Shown: piece after piece, positions 44,709 to 52,890 of the stretch | Numbering within the stretch: the stretch's first letter is position 1 | Layout: every line of letters starts with the position of its first letter | NCBI GenBank assembly: GCA_016125165.1 | Contig: WGMH01000008.1 | Span: 1 to 64,000 of the forward strand | Length of the DNA stretch: 64,000 nt | Direction: 5' to 3' | From: Alphaproteobacteria bacterium | GTDB taxonomy: Bacteria > Pseudomonadota > Alphaproteobacteria > Micropepsales > Micropepsaceae | Notes under the pieces: generated by a model | Seen by the model: the letters and a program-made list of their open reading frames with translations, nothing else | The model's database searches: none | What the model was told of the DNA's origin: nothing | Made by a program: the position numbers and the translations under genes

Positions 44709-46192
44709 CAGAACCTGGGCAGGTTGGCGAAGGGCATGCGGCCCTGATGCACATGCAAGTGGCCCTGCTCCACACAGGCCGACAGCGTGGGGAACACCTT
44801 GCCGGGATTGAACAGGCCCCGCGTGTCGAAGGCGCATTTGAGACGCTGTTGCTGGGCCAGATCCTCTTCGGCGAACATCACATCCATCAGGTCGCGCTTT
44901 TCTACGCCAACGCCATGTTCACCGGTGAGCACGCCGCCCACATCCACGCACAGTTTCAGGATCGCTGCGCCAAAGGCTTCAGCGCGTTCCAGTTCGCCCG
45001 GCTTCATCACGTCATAGATGATGAGCGGGTGCAGATTGCCATCGCCCGCGTGGAACACATTGCAGAAGCCGAGACCGAACTCCCCGCTCATTTCGGCCAT
45101 GCGCGCGAGCACGCGGGGCAATTCCTTGCGGGGGATCGTGCCATCCATGCAGAGCATGTCGGGCGCGAGGCGGCCCATCGCCGGGAACGCCGCCTTGCGG
45201 CCAGCCCAGAGCCGCGCACGCTCGGTTTCATCCTGCGCTATGCGGATATCGTGTGCGCCAGCCGCGCGGGCCAGGACTGTGAGGCGTTCGGTGTCTTCAT
45301 CCACTTCGCTCGCCAGGCCATCGAGTTCGACGATCAGCACACCAGCAGCATCGCGCGGATAGCCGGGCGCGCAGTGATCTTCCACCGCGCCGATGCAGGC
45401 CCTGTCCATGAACTCCATCGCAGCGGGGATGAGACCGGCAGCGATGATGTCGGCAACGCATTGCCCGGCAGCGGGCACATCGGCGAAGGCGAGCAATAAT
45501 GTGCGGGTGGCTTCGGGCTTCTTGAGGATGCGCAAGGTCGCTTCCACGACCACACCCAGCAAACCCTCCGAGCCCGCAACGACGCCGAGGAGATCGTAAC
45601 CCGCAGAGCCGGGCGCCTTGCCACCGAGGCGGATGCGTTCGCCGCCGGGCAGCGCCAGTTCGACACCCAGAAGGTTATGTGTGGTCAACCCGTACTTCAG
45701 GCAATGGATGCCACCGGAATTCTCCGCCACGTTGCCGCCAATGGTGCAGGCGATCTGACTGGAGGGATCGGGCGCGTAGTAGTAGCCCGCCTTCTCGACG
45801 GCGCGGGTGATGTTCAGGTTCGTCACGCCGGGTTCGGCCACAACACAGCGGTTGTCCAGATCGATCTCGACGATACGGTTCATGCGGCCCATGCCGATGA
45901 GGATTCCATCCGCCGAGGGCAGCGCGCCGCCGGAGAGCGAAGTGCCCGCGCCGCGCGGCACGATGGGAATGCCTTCATCCGCCGCATAGCGCAGCACCGC
46001 GGAGACTTCTTCTTTGGTCTTGGGCAGCACAACGGCGAGCGCCGAGCGGCGGTAGGCGGTGAGCGCATCGCCATCGAACGCGGCGAGGCCGGAACGGTCG
46101 GCCACCACACCATCGGGCACCAGACGCAACAACGCCGCCACGATGGAATCGCGGCGGGCGAGAATGGAGGGATCGGGTTCGGGAAGCTGCAC
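44708..46192 (-). CDS. glcD: Glycolate oxidase catalytic subunit
   Basis: 494 residues from a GTG. FAD-binding type-4 domain (PIVPRGAGTSLSGGALPS, TIGGNVAENSGGIHCLKYG, KAPGSAGYDLLGVVAGSEG) with the VAO-type C-terminal cap (HAGDGNLHPLIIYD, LTGEHGVGVEKRDLM, ALKCAFD-like end). It oxidises glycolate or another 2-hydroxy acid to the 2-oxo acid. No GlcC-type regulator or glycolate transporter is next to it. rpmJ lies 38 bases upstream. Confidence 0.95.
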   Translation of the reverse strand: MQLPEPDPSILARRDSIVAALLRLVPDGVVADRSGLAAFDGDALTAYRRSALAVVLPKTKEEVSAVLRYAADEGIPIVPRGAGTSLSGGALPSADGILIGMGRMNRIVEIDLDNRCVVAEPGVTNLNITRAVEKAGYYYAPDPSSQIACTIGGNVAENSGGIHCLKYGLTTHNLLGVELALPGGERIRLGGKAPGSAGYDLLGVVAGSEGLLGVVVEATLRILKKPEATRTLLLAFADVPAAGQCVADIIAAGLIPAAMEFMDRACIGAVEDHCAPGYPRDAAGVLIVELDGLASEVDEDTERLTVLARAAGAHDIRIAQDETERARLWAGRKAAFPAMGRLAPDMLCMDGTIPRKELPRVLARMAEMSGEFGLGFCNVFHAGDGNLHPLIIYDVMKPGELERAEAFGAAILKLCVDVGGVLTGEHGVGVEKRDLMDVMFAEEDLAQQQRLKCAFDTRGLFNPGKVFPTLSACVEQGHLHVHQGRMPFANLPRF

Positions 46193-46230
46193 GGCGCCTG
46201 ACTCAACGCATCAGGCAAAGGCTAGCACGC

Positions 46231-46356
46231 TTATCCCTGGCGGGCCTTGAAGCGCGGGTTCTTCTTGTTGATGACATAAGTCCGGCCGCGACGGCGGATA
46301 ACGCGACAATCCTTGTCACGTTTCTTGAGCGAGCGCAGGGAATTCCGGATCTTCAT
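46231..46356 (-). CDS. rpmJ: 50S ribosomal protein L36
   Basis: 41 residues: [20 protein letters not shown] then [21 protein letters not shown]. This is the 41-residue form without the zinc-binding Cys set (a single Cys remains), common in alphaproteobacteria. Too short for many gene callers. It stands alone between glcD and the transglycosylase lipoprotein gene, with no ribosomal-protein operon around it. Confidence 0.93.
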   Translation of the reverse strand: MKIRNSLRSLKKRDKDCRVIRRRGRTYVINKKNPRFKARQG

Positions 46357-46493
46357 GACACGCCTTCAAAATGCCGCGGCGAGGCTTTAGGCCCGCCGAA
46401 AGAGGCGCGGAAACTACTGATCGACCCCCGCCCTGTCAACGCCAGATTCCCGCCATGCTATGAGGGGGAATCGCCCACCCGCCGGGAGCCCGC

Positions 46494-47795
46494 ATGCGCC
46501 GCTTTTTCCCCGTTTTCCGCCCTTTTTCCTCGCGCCTGATGGCGCTTCGGACTGGGGCGCTTCTGGCCTGCGCCATGTTGACCGCCTGCGCGGCAGGGGT
46601 TCCCACGCCGACGCCGCGGGCGATGACGGCGGAGCAGAAGCTGGCCGCCGAACAGGACGCCAAGTTCGCGGCCTTCGTGCGGGACTTCAAGGCCACGGCC
46701 ACGGCGGCGGGCATCAAGGCTTCGGTCTATGACCGCGCCATGAGCGGCATCAGCCGCAATGCGCGTGTGCAGCAGCTGAACGAGAAGCAGCCGGAATTCG
46801 CCAAGCAGATCTGGGAATACCTCGACGGCGCCGTGTCGGAGACGCGCATCACCAAGGGACAGGAGATGCTGGCGGCCTATCCCACCGTGCTTGCCAATCT
46901 GGAGACACGGTATGGCGTGCCAAAGGAAATCCTCATCGCGGTGTGGGGCCTTGAGAGCAACTACGGCACGCTTCAGGGCAGCTTCAACATGTTCGAGGCG
47001 CTGGCGACGCTCGCCTATGACGGCGCACGCACCGACTATGCCCGCCGCGAACTCATCGCCGCCCTGAAGATGATGCAGCAGAACGGCTACGCGCCTTCGC
47101 AGATGACATCCTCGTGGGCCGGGGCCTTCGGCAACACGCAGTTCGTTCCTTCCACCTTCCTCGACCTTGCCGTCGATGGCGATGGCGACGGTCAGATCGA
47201 CCTGTGGCGCTCCCCCGCCGACGCGCTCGCCTCCGCCGCACATCTTCTGGCCAACGCCGGCTGGGATCGCGGCAAGGCATGGGGCTACGAAGTCATGCTG
47301 CCCAAGGGCTTCGCCTATGAGAATGCCGAAGTGGACAACAAGAAGCCGGTCAGCGAATGGAAACGGTTGGGCATCGTGCGCGCCAACGGACTTTCGCTTC
47401 CGGACATCGCCGATCAGGCGTCCATCTTCGTGCCTGCGGGTGCGCGCGGACCGGCGTTTCTGTTGCTGCCGAATTTCTATGTCATCCTGAAGTATAACAA
47501 CGCCTCCTCCTATGCGATCGCCATTGGCCATCTCGCCGACCGGCTGCGCGGCGGTTCGCCGCTCATTCACGGTTGGCCGCGTGCCGAATTGCCCCTCTCG
47601 CGTGACCAGCGATTCCAGTTGCAGCGCGACCTGAAGGCGCTCGGCTACGATCCCGGCGCCATCGACGGGTTGATCGGCAAGAATGTGCGCGCGGCGCTGC
47701 GCGGCTATCAGAAGGATCGCGGCATGACTCAGGACGGTTTCGCGACCCTCGATCTGCTCGCGCGAATGGACGACGAAGTGGCGAAGAAGAAGTGA
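46494..47795 (+). CDS. Lytic murein transglycosylase, MltB-like lipoprotein with peptidoglycan-binding domain
   Basis: 433 residues. A lipoprotein signal ends LTAC (Cys32). The transglycosylase domain follows with the catalytic Glu in AVWGLESNYGTLQGSFNMFE and AGAFGNTQFVPSTFLDLAVD. The C-terminal ~70 residues are a peptidoglycan-binding type-1 repeat (LQRDLKALGYDPGAIDGLIG). It would cleave glycan strands from the outer-membrane side. A GC-rich palindromic repeat starts two bases after the stop. Confidence 0.9.
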   Translation: MRRFFPVFRPFSSRLMALRTGALLACAMLTACAAGVPTPTPRAMTAEQKLAAEQDAKFAAFVRDFKATATAAGIKASVYDRAMSGISRNARVQQLNEKQPEFAKQIWEYLDGAVSETRITKGQEMLAAYPTVLANLETRYGVPKEILIAVWGLESNYGTLQGSFNMFEALATLAYDGARTDYARRELIAALKMMQQNGYAPSQMTSSWAGAFGNTQFVPSTFLDLAVDGDGDGQIDLWRSPADALASAAHLLANAGWDRGKAWGYEVMLPKGFAYENAEVDNKKPVSEWKRLGIVRANGLSLPDIADQASIFVPAGARGPAFLLLPNFYVILKYNNASSYAIAIGHLADRLRGGSPLIHGWPRAELPLSRDQRFQLQRDLKALGYDPGAIDGLIGKNVRAALRGYQKDRGMTQDGFATLDLLARMDDEVAKKK

Positions 47796-47796
47796 A

Positions 47797-47938
47797 TCAC
47801 CTCCCCCTCGTGGGGAGGTCGGCGAACCGAAGGTGAGCCAGGTGGGGGGCTCACTCACCGTCGGCACCAACCCCCACCCGAAAAATCCCTCGCCCGATTG
47901 GCGCGCGATTCTTCGACCTCCCCACAAGGGGGAGGTAA
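47797..47938. repeat. GC-rich palindromic element with two hairpins
   Basis: Two short hairpins, each with perfect 8-base arms ACCTCCCC/GGGGAGGT, lie at 47799-47819 and 47916-47936; the whole element is an imperfect inverted repeat, the outer arms matching at about 22 of 23 bases. The form is that of a small dispersed intergenic repeat. It fills the gap between the convergent transglycosylase and MFS genes. Confidence 0.75.
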
Positions 47939-47944
47939 TTTCCC

Positions 47945-49294
47945 TCACCCTTTCGGGAACGGCGTGTCGTTGCTTTCGTCCACAAGCTCCGGCTCGGGGG
48001 GAATTTCGCCTGCGTTGTAGAGCACCGGCGACAGCCGCTGCGCCGCCATCAGCGCCACCATCATCACCGCGCCGAACCCGTAGGGCAAAAACGGCGACTG
48101 CTCGTACATCCAGCCGACGAACGGGCCGAAGATGAAACCTGCCGCACCCGCCGCGTTGAGGATGCCCGCCACCGCGCCCTGTTCGTGTGGCGACACTGCG
48201 AGGGTTGCGCCCGATGTGAAGCCCGGCCGCGCCATGCCAAAGCCAAGACCCGCACAGATGAGCGCGAGCACCACCACCGAAAAATCGGTTGCCACCAGCA
48301 GCAGCAGGTTGGAGCAGATGGCGATGCCAATGCCCCAGAAGGTGAGCGTGCGTGCGCTGATCTGGAATCGCTGCACCACCACGAACTGCGCGAACAGTGC
48401 GGCCAGCGACGAGGCCATCAGCGCATAACTCGTATACTGCGTGGCGGTGTGCGTATCCTGCTTCAGAACATCCATGATGTAGAAAGCGATGGTCTGCGTG
48501 GGAATGGAAGCCACCAGACTGAGAACAAGGCCGAACAGCGCGAACGGCAGCATGCGCTCGTCGTACCATTTCACCGAACTTTTCGGGCGGTGCGCGCCCT
48601 TGGGCGCCGTGCGTTCGGGCAGGAAATACCAGATTGCCAATGCGCTCGCGACCGCCATGGCCGAGATGAAATAGAACGGCGCCAGAAGATCGACGATCGC
48701 CAGCGCCGAACCGATGGCCGGGCCAAAGGTGACGCCGAAGGCGAACGCCATCGAGGTGATGGCAACGCCCTTCAGGCGCTCGCGCGGTGTCGTGCGGTCC
48801 GCCACATAGGCCAGCGCCGCCGATGATGTTCCCGAACCGAAGGTGCCGAAGATCGCGCGCGAGGCGATCATCAAAGGAAAGACGAGAAAGAGCGGAATGA
48901 TCCCCGCCATGCCCGCGTGCATCGACGTCGCGAAGGCCGCGAACGAAATCGCAAAGGCCGACAGGCCGAGCAGCATCACCGGCTTGCGGCCCCAGATATC
49001 GCTGCGTCTTCCCCAGAACGGCGCGGCGAACACCCAGATCGCTGCGGAGACCGCGAAGATCGATGTGACCTGCAGCGGCGAAAGCCCAAGCTGCCGGGCG
49101 ACCGGCGGCAGGATGGTGTAGATCACCGATTGCCCCGCGCCCATGCACACCAGACTGATGAACAGGATGACGAAAGCACGCTGGCGTTCTGCGGGCGTTG
49201 TGGCGGTGAGGACACCGTGGGTTTTGAGCGCGCCAGTATGCGGCTCTGGTTGCGGCTCCAACTGCTTGCTGTGATCGTCGTAGGGGCTTGGCAT
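47945..49294 (-). CDS. MFS transporter
   Basis: 449 residues from the ATG at 49294, which has GAGAGA six bases upstream; a GTG at 49321 would add nine residues. Twelve membrane helices. The MFS loop 2-3 motif is present (FWGRRSDIWGRKPVMLLG), as is the helix-5 region SPHEQGAVAGILNAAGAAGF in the second half. The family resembles the TetA/multidrug antiporters (DHA type), so drug or metabolite efflux is likely. Its 5' end overlaps the frame of a phage-like remnant. Confidence 0.88.
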   Translation of the reverse strand: MPSPYDDHSKQLEPQPEPHTGALKTHGVLTATTPAERQRAFVILFISLVCMGAGQSVIYTILPPVARQLGLSPLQVTSIFAVSAAIWVFAAPFWGRRSDIWGRKPVMLLGLSAFAISFAAFATSMHAGMAGIIPLFLVFPLMIASRAIFGTFGSGTSSAALAYVADRTTPRERLKGVAITSMAFAFGVTFGPAIGSALAIVDLLAPFYFISAMAVASALAIWYFLPERTAPKGAHRPKSSVKWYDERMLPFALFGLVLSLVASIPTQTIAFYIMDVLKQDTHTATQYTSYALMASSLAALFAQFVVVQRFQISARTLTFWGIGIAICSNLLLLVATDFSVVVLALICAGLGFGMARPGFTSGATLAVSPHEQGAVAGILNAAGAAGFIFGPFVGWMYEQSPFLPYGFGAVMMVALMAAQRLSPVLYNAGEIPPEPELVDESNDTPFPKG

Positions 49295-49544
49295 CTGCTC
49301 TCTCGGGGGCAGCGAAACCACCCCAAAGGAGCGAAGCCGTCAAGGCAACACGGTGCTTTTCGATGCGCATTGCAGCGTTGCGCCGCGCGATCTCCAGTTC
49401 GGCGCGGGCCATCGCGATGCGGGCGCGGCGGCGAAAATCATTCAGCCAGGCACGGCGCTGGCGCATGGCGCGAGTAAGGCAGCCGGTTTTGACGGCGTTG
49501 CGGTTGCCGGGTTGACCGCCACGCTTCCGCTTTGCGGGTTCCAT
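49295..49544 (-). pseudogene. Remnant of a phage-like small terminase-type protein
   Basis: An open frame starts at 49544 with KRKRGGQPGNRNAVKTGC, a motif seen at the start of phage terminase small subunits and related island proteins, then a basic helical stretch up to about residue 62. After that the frame stays open but runs into the MFS gene on the same strand with no family signal, so the original 3' end is probably lost. It follows the next gene after 11 bases. Confidence 0.4.
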
Positions 49545-49555
49545 GACGGAGCGGC

Positions 49556-49984
49556 CTATTCGTTTTCCGGAATCGCGGGAGCCCCCTCCCCCTCTGGCCG
49601 GGCGAGATCCACCCGCTCCACGCGGATGACCTGCCGCTTCTCGTCGCTGAGGGCGCCGCGCAGCCGCCCAATGGTTTCAGCGATGCGGATGCCCATGTCC
49701 GTGGCGCTTTCGAAATTGCGCAGACATTGGGTGTGCTGGGTTCCATAGGCAGGCGTGGCCAGAATGCTGGCGCTGCCGCGTGCGATCTCGCGGGCCTCGA
49801 CCAGCAGGGCCTTCAGCACGGCTTCGATCTCCACATCCGCGAGCACATCGACCTCGGTGCGGAAGGCGGTGAGGTCGATGTTGGGGATGACGACCGGTTC
49901 GGGCGGCGGCTTGCGATAGCCGGAGGCGATCTCCTCCTGCATCCAGTCGGGGAGCGATTCCAGGGATTCCGGGCTTGAGGGCAT
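49556..49984 (-). CDS. Hypothetical protein, partner of the phage-like remnant
   Basis: 142 residues from the ATG at 49984. No family recognised. It has a Pro-rich segment (YRKPPPEPVVIPNID), a long helical middle (VEIEAVLKALLVEAREIARG) and an acidic, Pro-ending tail. It sits 11 bases upstream of the remnant on the same strand, an order seen in prophage-like patches. The predicted protein is soluble. Confidence 0.5.
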   Translation of the reverse strand: MPSSPESLESLPDWMQEEIASGYRKPPPEPVVIPNIDLTAFRTEVDVLADVEIEAVLKALLVEAREIARGSASILATPAYGTQHTQCLRNFESATDMGIRIAETIGRLRGALSDEKRQVIRVERVDLARPEGEGAPAIPENE

Positions 49985-50493
49985 GGCGGCTTGTCTCCAT
50001 TTGGGGGTTGGAGACGGATATGGGGAGAGTTGATGTAGGATTAAAGGCACATTTGAGGAAATATTCTTACTCTCTGAAGCCGCGGCGCTACCGCACGAAA
50101 GGATGATTCACGCGGAGGCCGCGGAGGCGCAGAGCAGTGCGGGAATGTGGAACGTGAACGATCAGCCGCTTCGATATTTGTGCCGGATTCGCAGGGATGG
50201 CCCGCTGTTGGGAACCATGACATCTCATCTTGTGAAGTGCGAGACGATGATGTTCTCGCATTCAATGCGAGCGGCTTCGCACATTCAAATACAACCACAG
50301 AGCATGGTCACACGCGCGCACACATGCCTGACGTGTTGAAGCGCGTGTGTTCTGAAGCATCGGAGCCACAGCCCACATCATTCAATATGCAACTACCCAT
50401 TTTGGGCCGGGTTACTCTGGCCGCCCTTTGCTGCGAACCTCCAAGATGCGCGGTGCGTCTTGCGCGCATTGTGGCGGCATGAGGGGAACGAGC
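49985..50493. other. Non-coding stretch upstream of the precursor gene
   Basis: About 500 bases without a gene I can support. It holds a small perfect inverted repeat TCGCATT-C-AATGCGA (50256-50270) and a longer hairpin with CACACGCGC (50309-50317) and GCGCGTGTG (50341-50349). Short frames here show no family signal. The hairpins could affect transcription toward the downstream 50-codon gene. Confidence 0.5.
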
Positions 50494-50646
50494 ATGGGCG
50501 TGAATGGAGATCGTGCGGCAAGCAACACGGACGAATCGGGCAAGCCACGCGAAGATTGGATGACACCGAAACTCACGCGGCTCGATCTGGGCCTCGCCAT
50601 GGCGGACCATGGGGAAACTCACTTTGACGGTCTCGGATTTTCCTGA
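50494..50646 (+). CDS. Candidate RiPP precursor peptide with a W-x2-P-x-L leader motif
   Basis: 50 residues. The ATG has AGGGG seven bases upstream. The N-terminal ~20 residues are polar; then D-W22-M-T-P25-K-L27-T-R-L follows, matching the Y/W-x2-P-x-L leader signature that PqqD-like recognition proteins bind in lasso and related precursors. The C-terminal end ADHGETHFDGLGFS is short, Gly-rich and has Asp/Glu/His residues, so it could hold the core. Leader and core boundaries are not clear. No modification gene is adjacent; a lasso-type B2 and exporter lie 30 kb away. The gene is convergent on pbpC with five bases between. Confidence 0.6.
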   Translation: MGVNGDRAASNTDESGKPREDWMTPKLTRLDLGLAMADHGETHFDGLGFS

Positions 50647-50651
50647 TGCCG

Positions 50652-52745
50652 CTATTCCTTCAGCCGTTTGAACCGCACGCTGGAAATGGCGCTGCGGCCT
50701 TGTGCGTCAACCACGGTGATGCGTGAGAGGCCTTCGCCGGTGGGTGTGAACAGCACCGGCTGAAAGCGATCGAAACTGCCGAGGAGCGCGCCATCCACCA
50801 GCCAGGTGAGCGGACCGCGCCCGCCATCGGCTTTCAGCTGGATGGATTTCTCGTTCGCGTTTGGCGCGGGCAATGGCAGCACCGCGCCATTGGGCGGAAA
50901 GGCGATGGTGGGCGGCGGCACCGATGTTTCTGCGGTTTGCGCGGGGGCCTGTTCGCGCGTGAAAAGCCGCATGCCGGCGGGAAGCTGATCGGTGGCGCGC
51001 GCCATGATCGCGCCTTGCGGAATGCGCGGATCGGGCCGCCGGTCGCGCGGCAGTAGCCCAAACATTTTCAGAAGAATGGGGGCGGCGGTTTCGCGGCCGA
51101 TGTGATCGGCGCGCGGCGCGCCGTCGGGGCGGCCCGTCCAGACGCCGACGGTGTAATCGTTCGAGAAGCCGACCGACCATGCATCGCGAAAGCCATAGGA
51201 CGTGCCGGTTTTGAACGCGATGGTGCGGCGGCGCGAAAGCCCCTGCCCCATCGCCCAGCCTTCGGGCAGCGACACGCCGGAGAGAATGTCGCGCAGATAG
51301 TACGCCGCGACCGCGCCGAAGAGGCGATGCGGCGGCGCCTGTTTCTCATCTTCCAGATAGCGGAGCGCGTGCGCGGTGCCGCCATTGGCGATGCCGGTGT
51401 AGAGCATGGTGATATCGGCCAGATCGATGCCGAGACCGCCGAGCGCGACCGGCAGGCTTGGGCCTTCGTCGGCTTTCGGAAACGAGATCGCGGCCCCGGC
51501 ATTGGAAAGCGCATTGGTAAAACGCAATGGCCCGACGCGATCCAGCACCATCACGGCGGGAATGTTGAGCGACATGCGCAGCGCATCGCGCGCGGTGACC
51601 GCGCCCTGGAACGCGCCATCGAAATCGCGCGGCGCATAATCGCCGAAGGTGACGGGCTCGTCGGTCATCAGCGTTTGCGGATGCAGGATAAGATCGTCGA
51701 AGGCGAGACCATAGATGACCGGCTTGAGCGCGGAGCCGGGCGAGCGCGCGCGATTGGCAAGATCGATCTGGCCTTCCTTGCCCCAATAATCTGTGCCGCC
51801 GACATAGGCGCGCACGCCTTGGGTCTGGTTGTCCACCACGACGATGGCGAGCGCGCCGCCATCATCGGAATAGGCGCTTTCCTGCGCGGCGAGTCGCTCG
51901 GCGGCTTCCTGCAACGACGCATCAAGCGTGGTGACGAGGCGCGTCGTGCCCTTGTGTTGCAGCACAAGACGCTGCGCCAGATGCGGCGCGGTGAGCGGCA
52001 TCGCCTGACGCGCGAAGGCGACGCCGAGTTTCTTTGCAACATTCGCATCGCTCGCGGTAACGACGCCTTCGCTCACCATGCGATCCAGGACCTTGTCGCG
52101 GCCCTTTTTCGCGCGGATGGCATGGCGATCCGGCCGCTGGCGTTCGGGCGATTGCGGCAGCGCGACCAGAAGCGCCGCTTGCGACAGATCGATGGCATCG
52201 GGGTTCTTGCCGAAATAGGCAAGCGAGGCCGCGCGCACGCCTTCGAGATTGCCGCCGAAGGGCGCGAGCGTGAGATAGATCGAAAGGATCTCGTCTTTCG
52301 AATAGCGCTCTTCGAGCTGGATGGCGCGCACCATCTGGAACAACTTGGTACCGATGCTGCGCGGGCGCGGCTCCAGCAATCGCGCCGCCTGCATGGAGAG
52401 CGTGGACGCTCCGGAAACAATATGCCCGGCACTCACATATTGCAGCGCCGCGCGGAAGACGGCGGCGGCATCGACGCCGAAATGGGAATCGAAGCGCTTG
52501 TCTTCATAGGCCTTGAGGAGTTCGAGATAGCGCGCGTTCACATCGCGCGGATTGGTTTTGAGCCGCCAATAGCCGGTATCGGTGAGAAAGGCGCGCAGGA
52601 GCACGCCATTCCTGTCCACCACCTCGGGCGAGACATGGGTGTAGCGCGTCATGTCCGGCGGATTCGCGACATCCGCCGTGGCAAGCGCAAGCACGACGCC
52701 GAGCGCTGCAAAGACGATAGGGATGAGGCGATGCGACGAAAACAT
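50652..52745 (-). CDS. pbpC: Penicillin-binding protein 1C
   Basis: 697 residues from the ATG at 52745. An N-terminal hydrophobic anchor is followed by a glycosyltransferase 51 domain (AYEDKRFDSHFGVD with the catalytic Glu, SGASTLSMQAARLL) and a transpeptidase domain with SPGSALKP, SLN and KTGTSYGFRDAW. The C-terminal ~90 residues are the BiPBP-type extension. It polymerises and cross-links peptidoglycan. Downstream of the alpha-2-macroglobulin gene on the same strand, as in the classical yfhM-pbpC pair; a repeat lies between them. Confidence 0.93.
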   Translation of the reverse strand: MFSSHRLIPIVFAALGVVLALATADVANPPDMTRYTHVSPEVVDRNGVLLRAFLTDTGYWRLKTNPRDVNARYLELLKAYEDKRFDSHFGVDAAAVFRAALQYVSAGHIVSGASTLSMQAARLLEPRPRSIGTKLFQMVRAIQLEERYSKDEILSIYLTLAPFGGNLEGVRAASLAYFGKNPDAIDLSQAALLVALPQSPERQRPDRHAIRAKKGRDKVLDRMVSEGVVTASDANVAKKLGVAFARQAMPLTAPHLAQRLVLQHKGTTRLVTTLDASLQEAAERLAAQESAYSDDGGALAIVVVDNQTQGVRAYVGGTDYWGKEGQIDLANRARSPGSALKPVIYGLAFDDLILHPQTLMTDEPVTFGDYAPRDFDGAFQGAVTARDALRMSLNIPAVMVLDRVGPLRFTNALSNAGAAISFPKADEGPSLPVALGGLGIDLADITMLYTGIANGGTAHALRYLEDEKQAPPHRLFGAVAAYYLRDILSGVSLPEGWAMGQGLSRRRTIAFKTGTSYGFRDAWSVGFSNDYTVGVWTGRPDGAPRADHIGRETAAPILLKMFGLLPRDRRPDPRIPQGAIMARATDQLPAGMRLFTREQAPAQTAETSVPPPTIAFPPNGAVLPLPAPNANEKSIQLKADGGRGPLTWLVDGALLGSFDRFQPVLFTPTGEGLSRITVVDAQGRSAISSVRFKRLKE

Positions 52746-52751
52746 CACTTT

Positions 52752-52890
52752 GCTCTTCTCCCTCGCTCCCGTTGGGGGAGAGGGCCGGGGTGAGGGGCCG
52801 TCACGCAGATGTTGGACACCGTGCCTGCGGCACCAACCTCTCATCCTACCCCCCCTCCCCCGCCGAAGCGGGGGCGAGGGAACACCGGAG
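52752..52890. repeat. GC-rich palindromic element between the alpha-2-macroglobulin and pbpC genes
   Basis: An imperfect hairpin (CCCTCGCTCCC at 52760-52770, GGGGGAGAGGG at 52774-52784) and a second with CCCCCGC (52857-52863) and GCGGGGG (52868-52874) flank a stretch with no gene. It resembles the repeat near 47.8 kb in composition and layout. It could attenuate read-through from the upstream gene into pbpC. Confidence 0.6.

Noticed and set aside
46458-49544. 1028-codon open frame on the minus strand
   Set aside because: Only its first ~62 codons have family signal; the rest runs antisense to the transglycosylase gene and out of frame inside the MFS gene.
50147-50482. 111-codon frame upstream of the precursor gene
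   Set aside because: No homology-like motif or coding pattern; overlaps hairpins and seems non-coding.
51102-52793. 563-codon open frame opposite pbpC
   Set aside because: Antisense shadow with no domain; pbpC is complete on the other strand.
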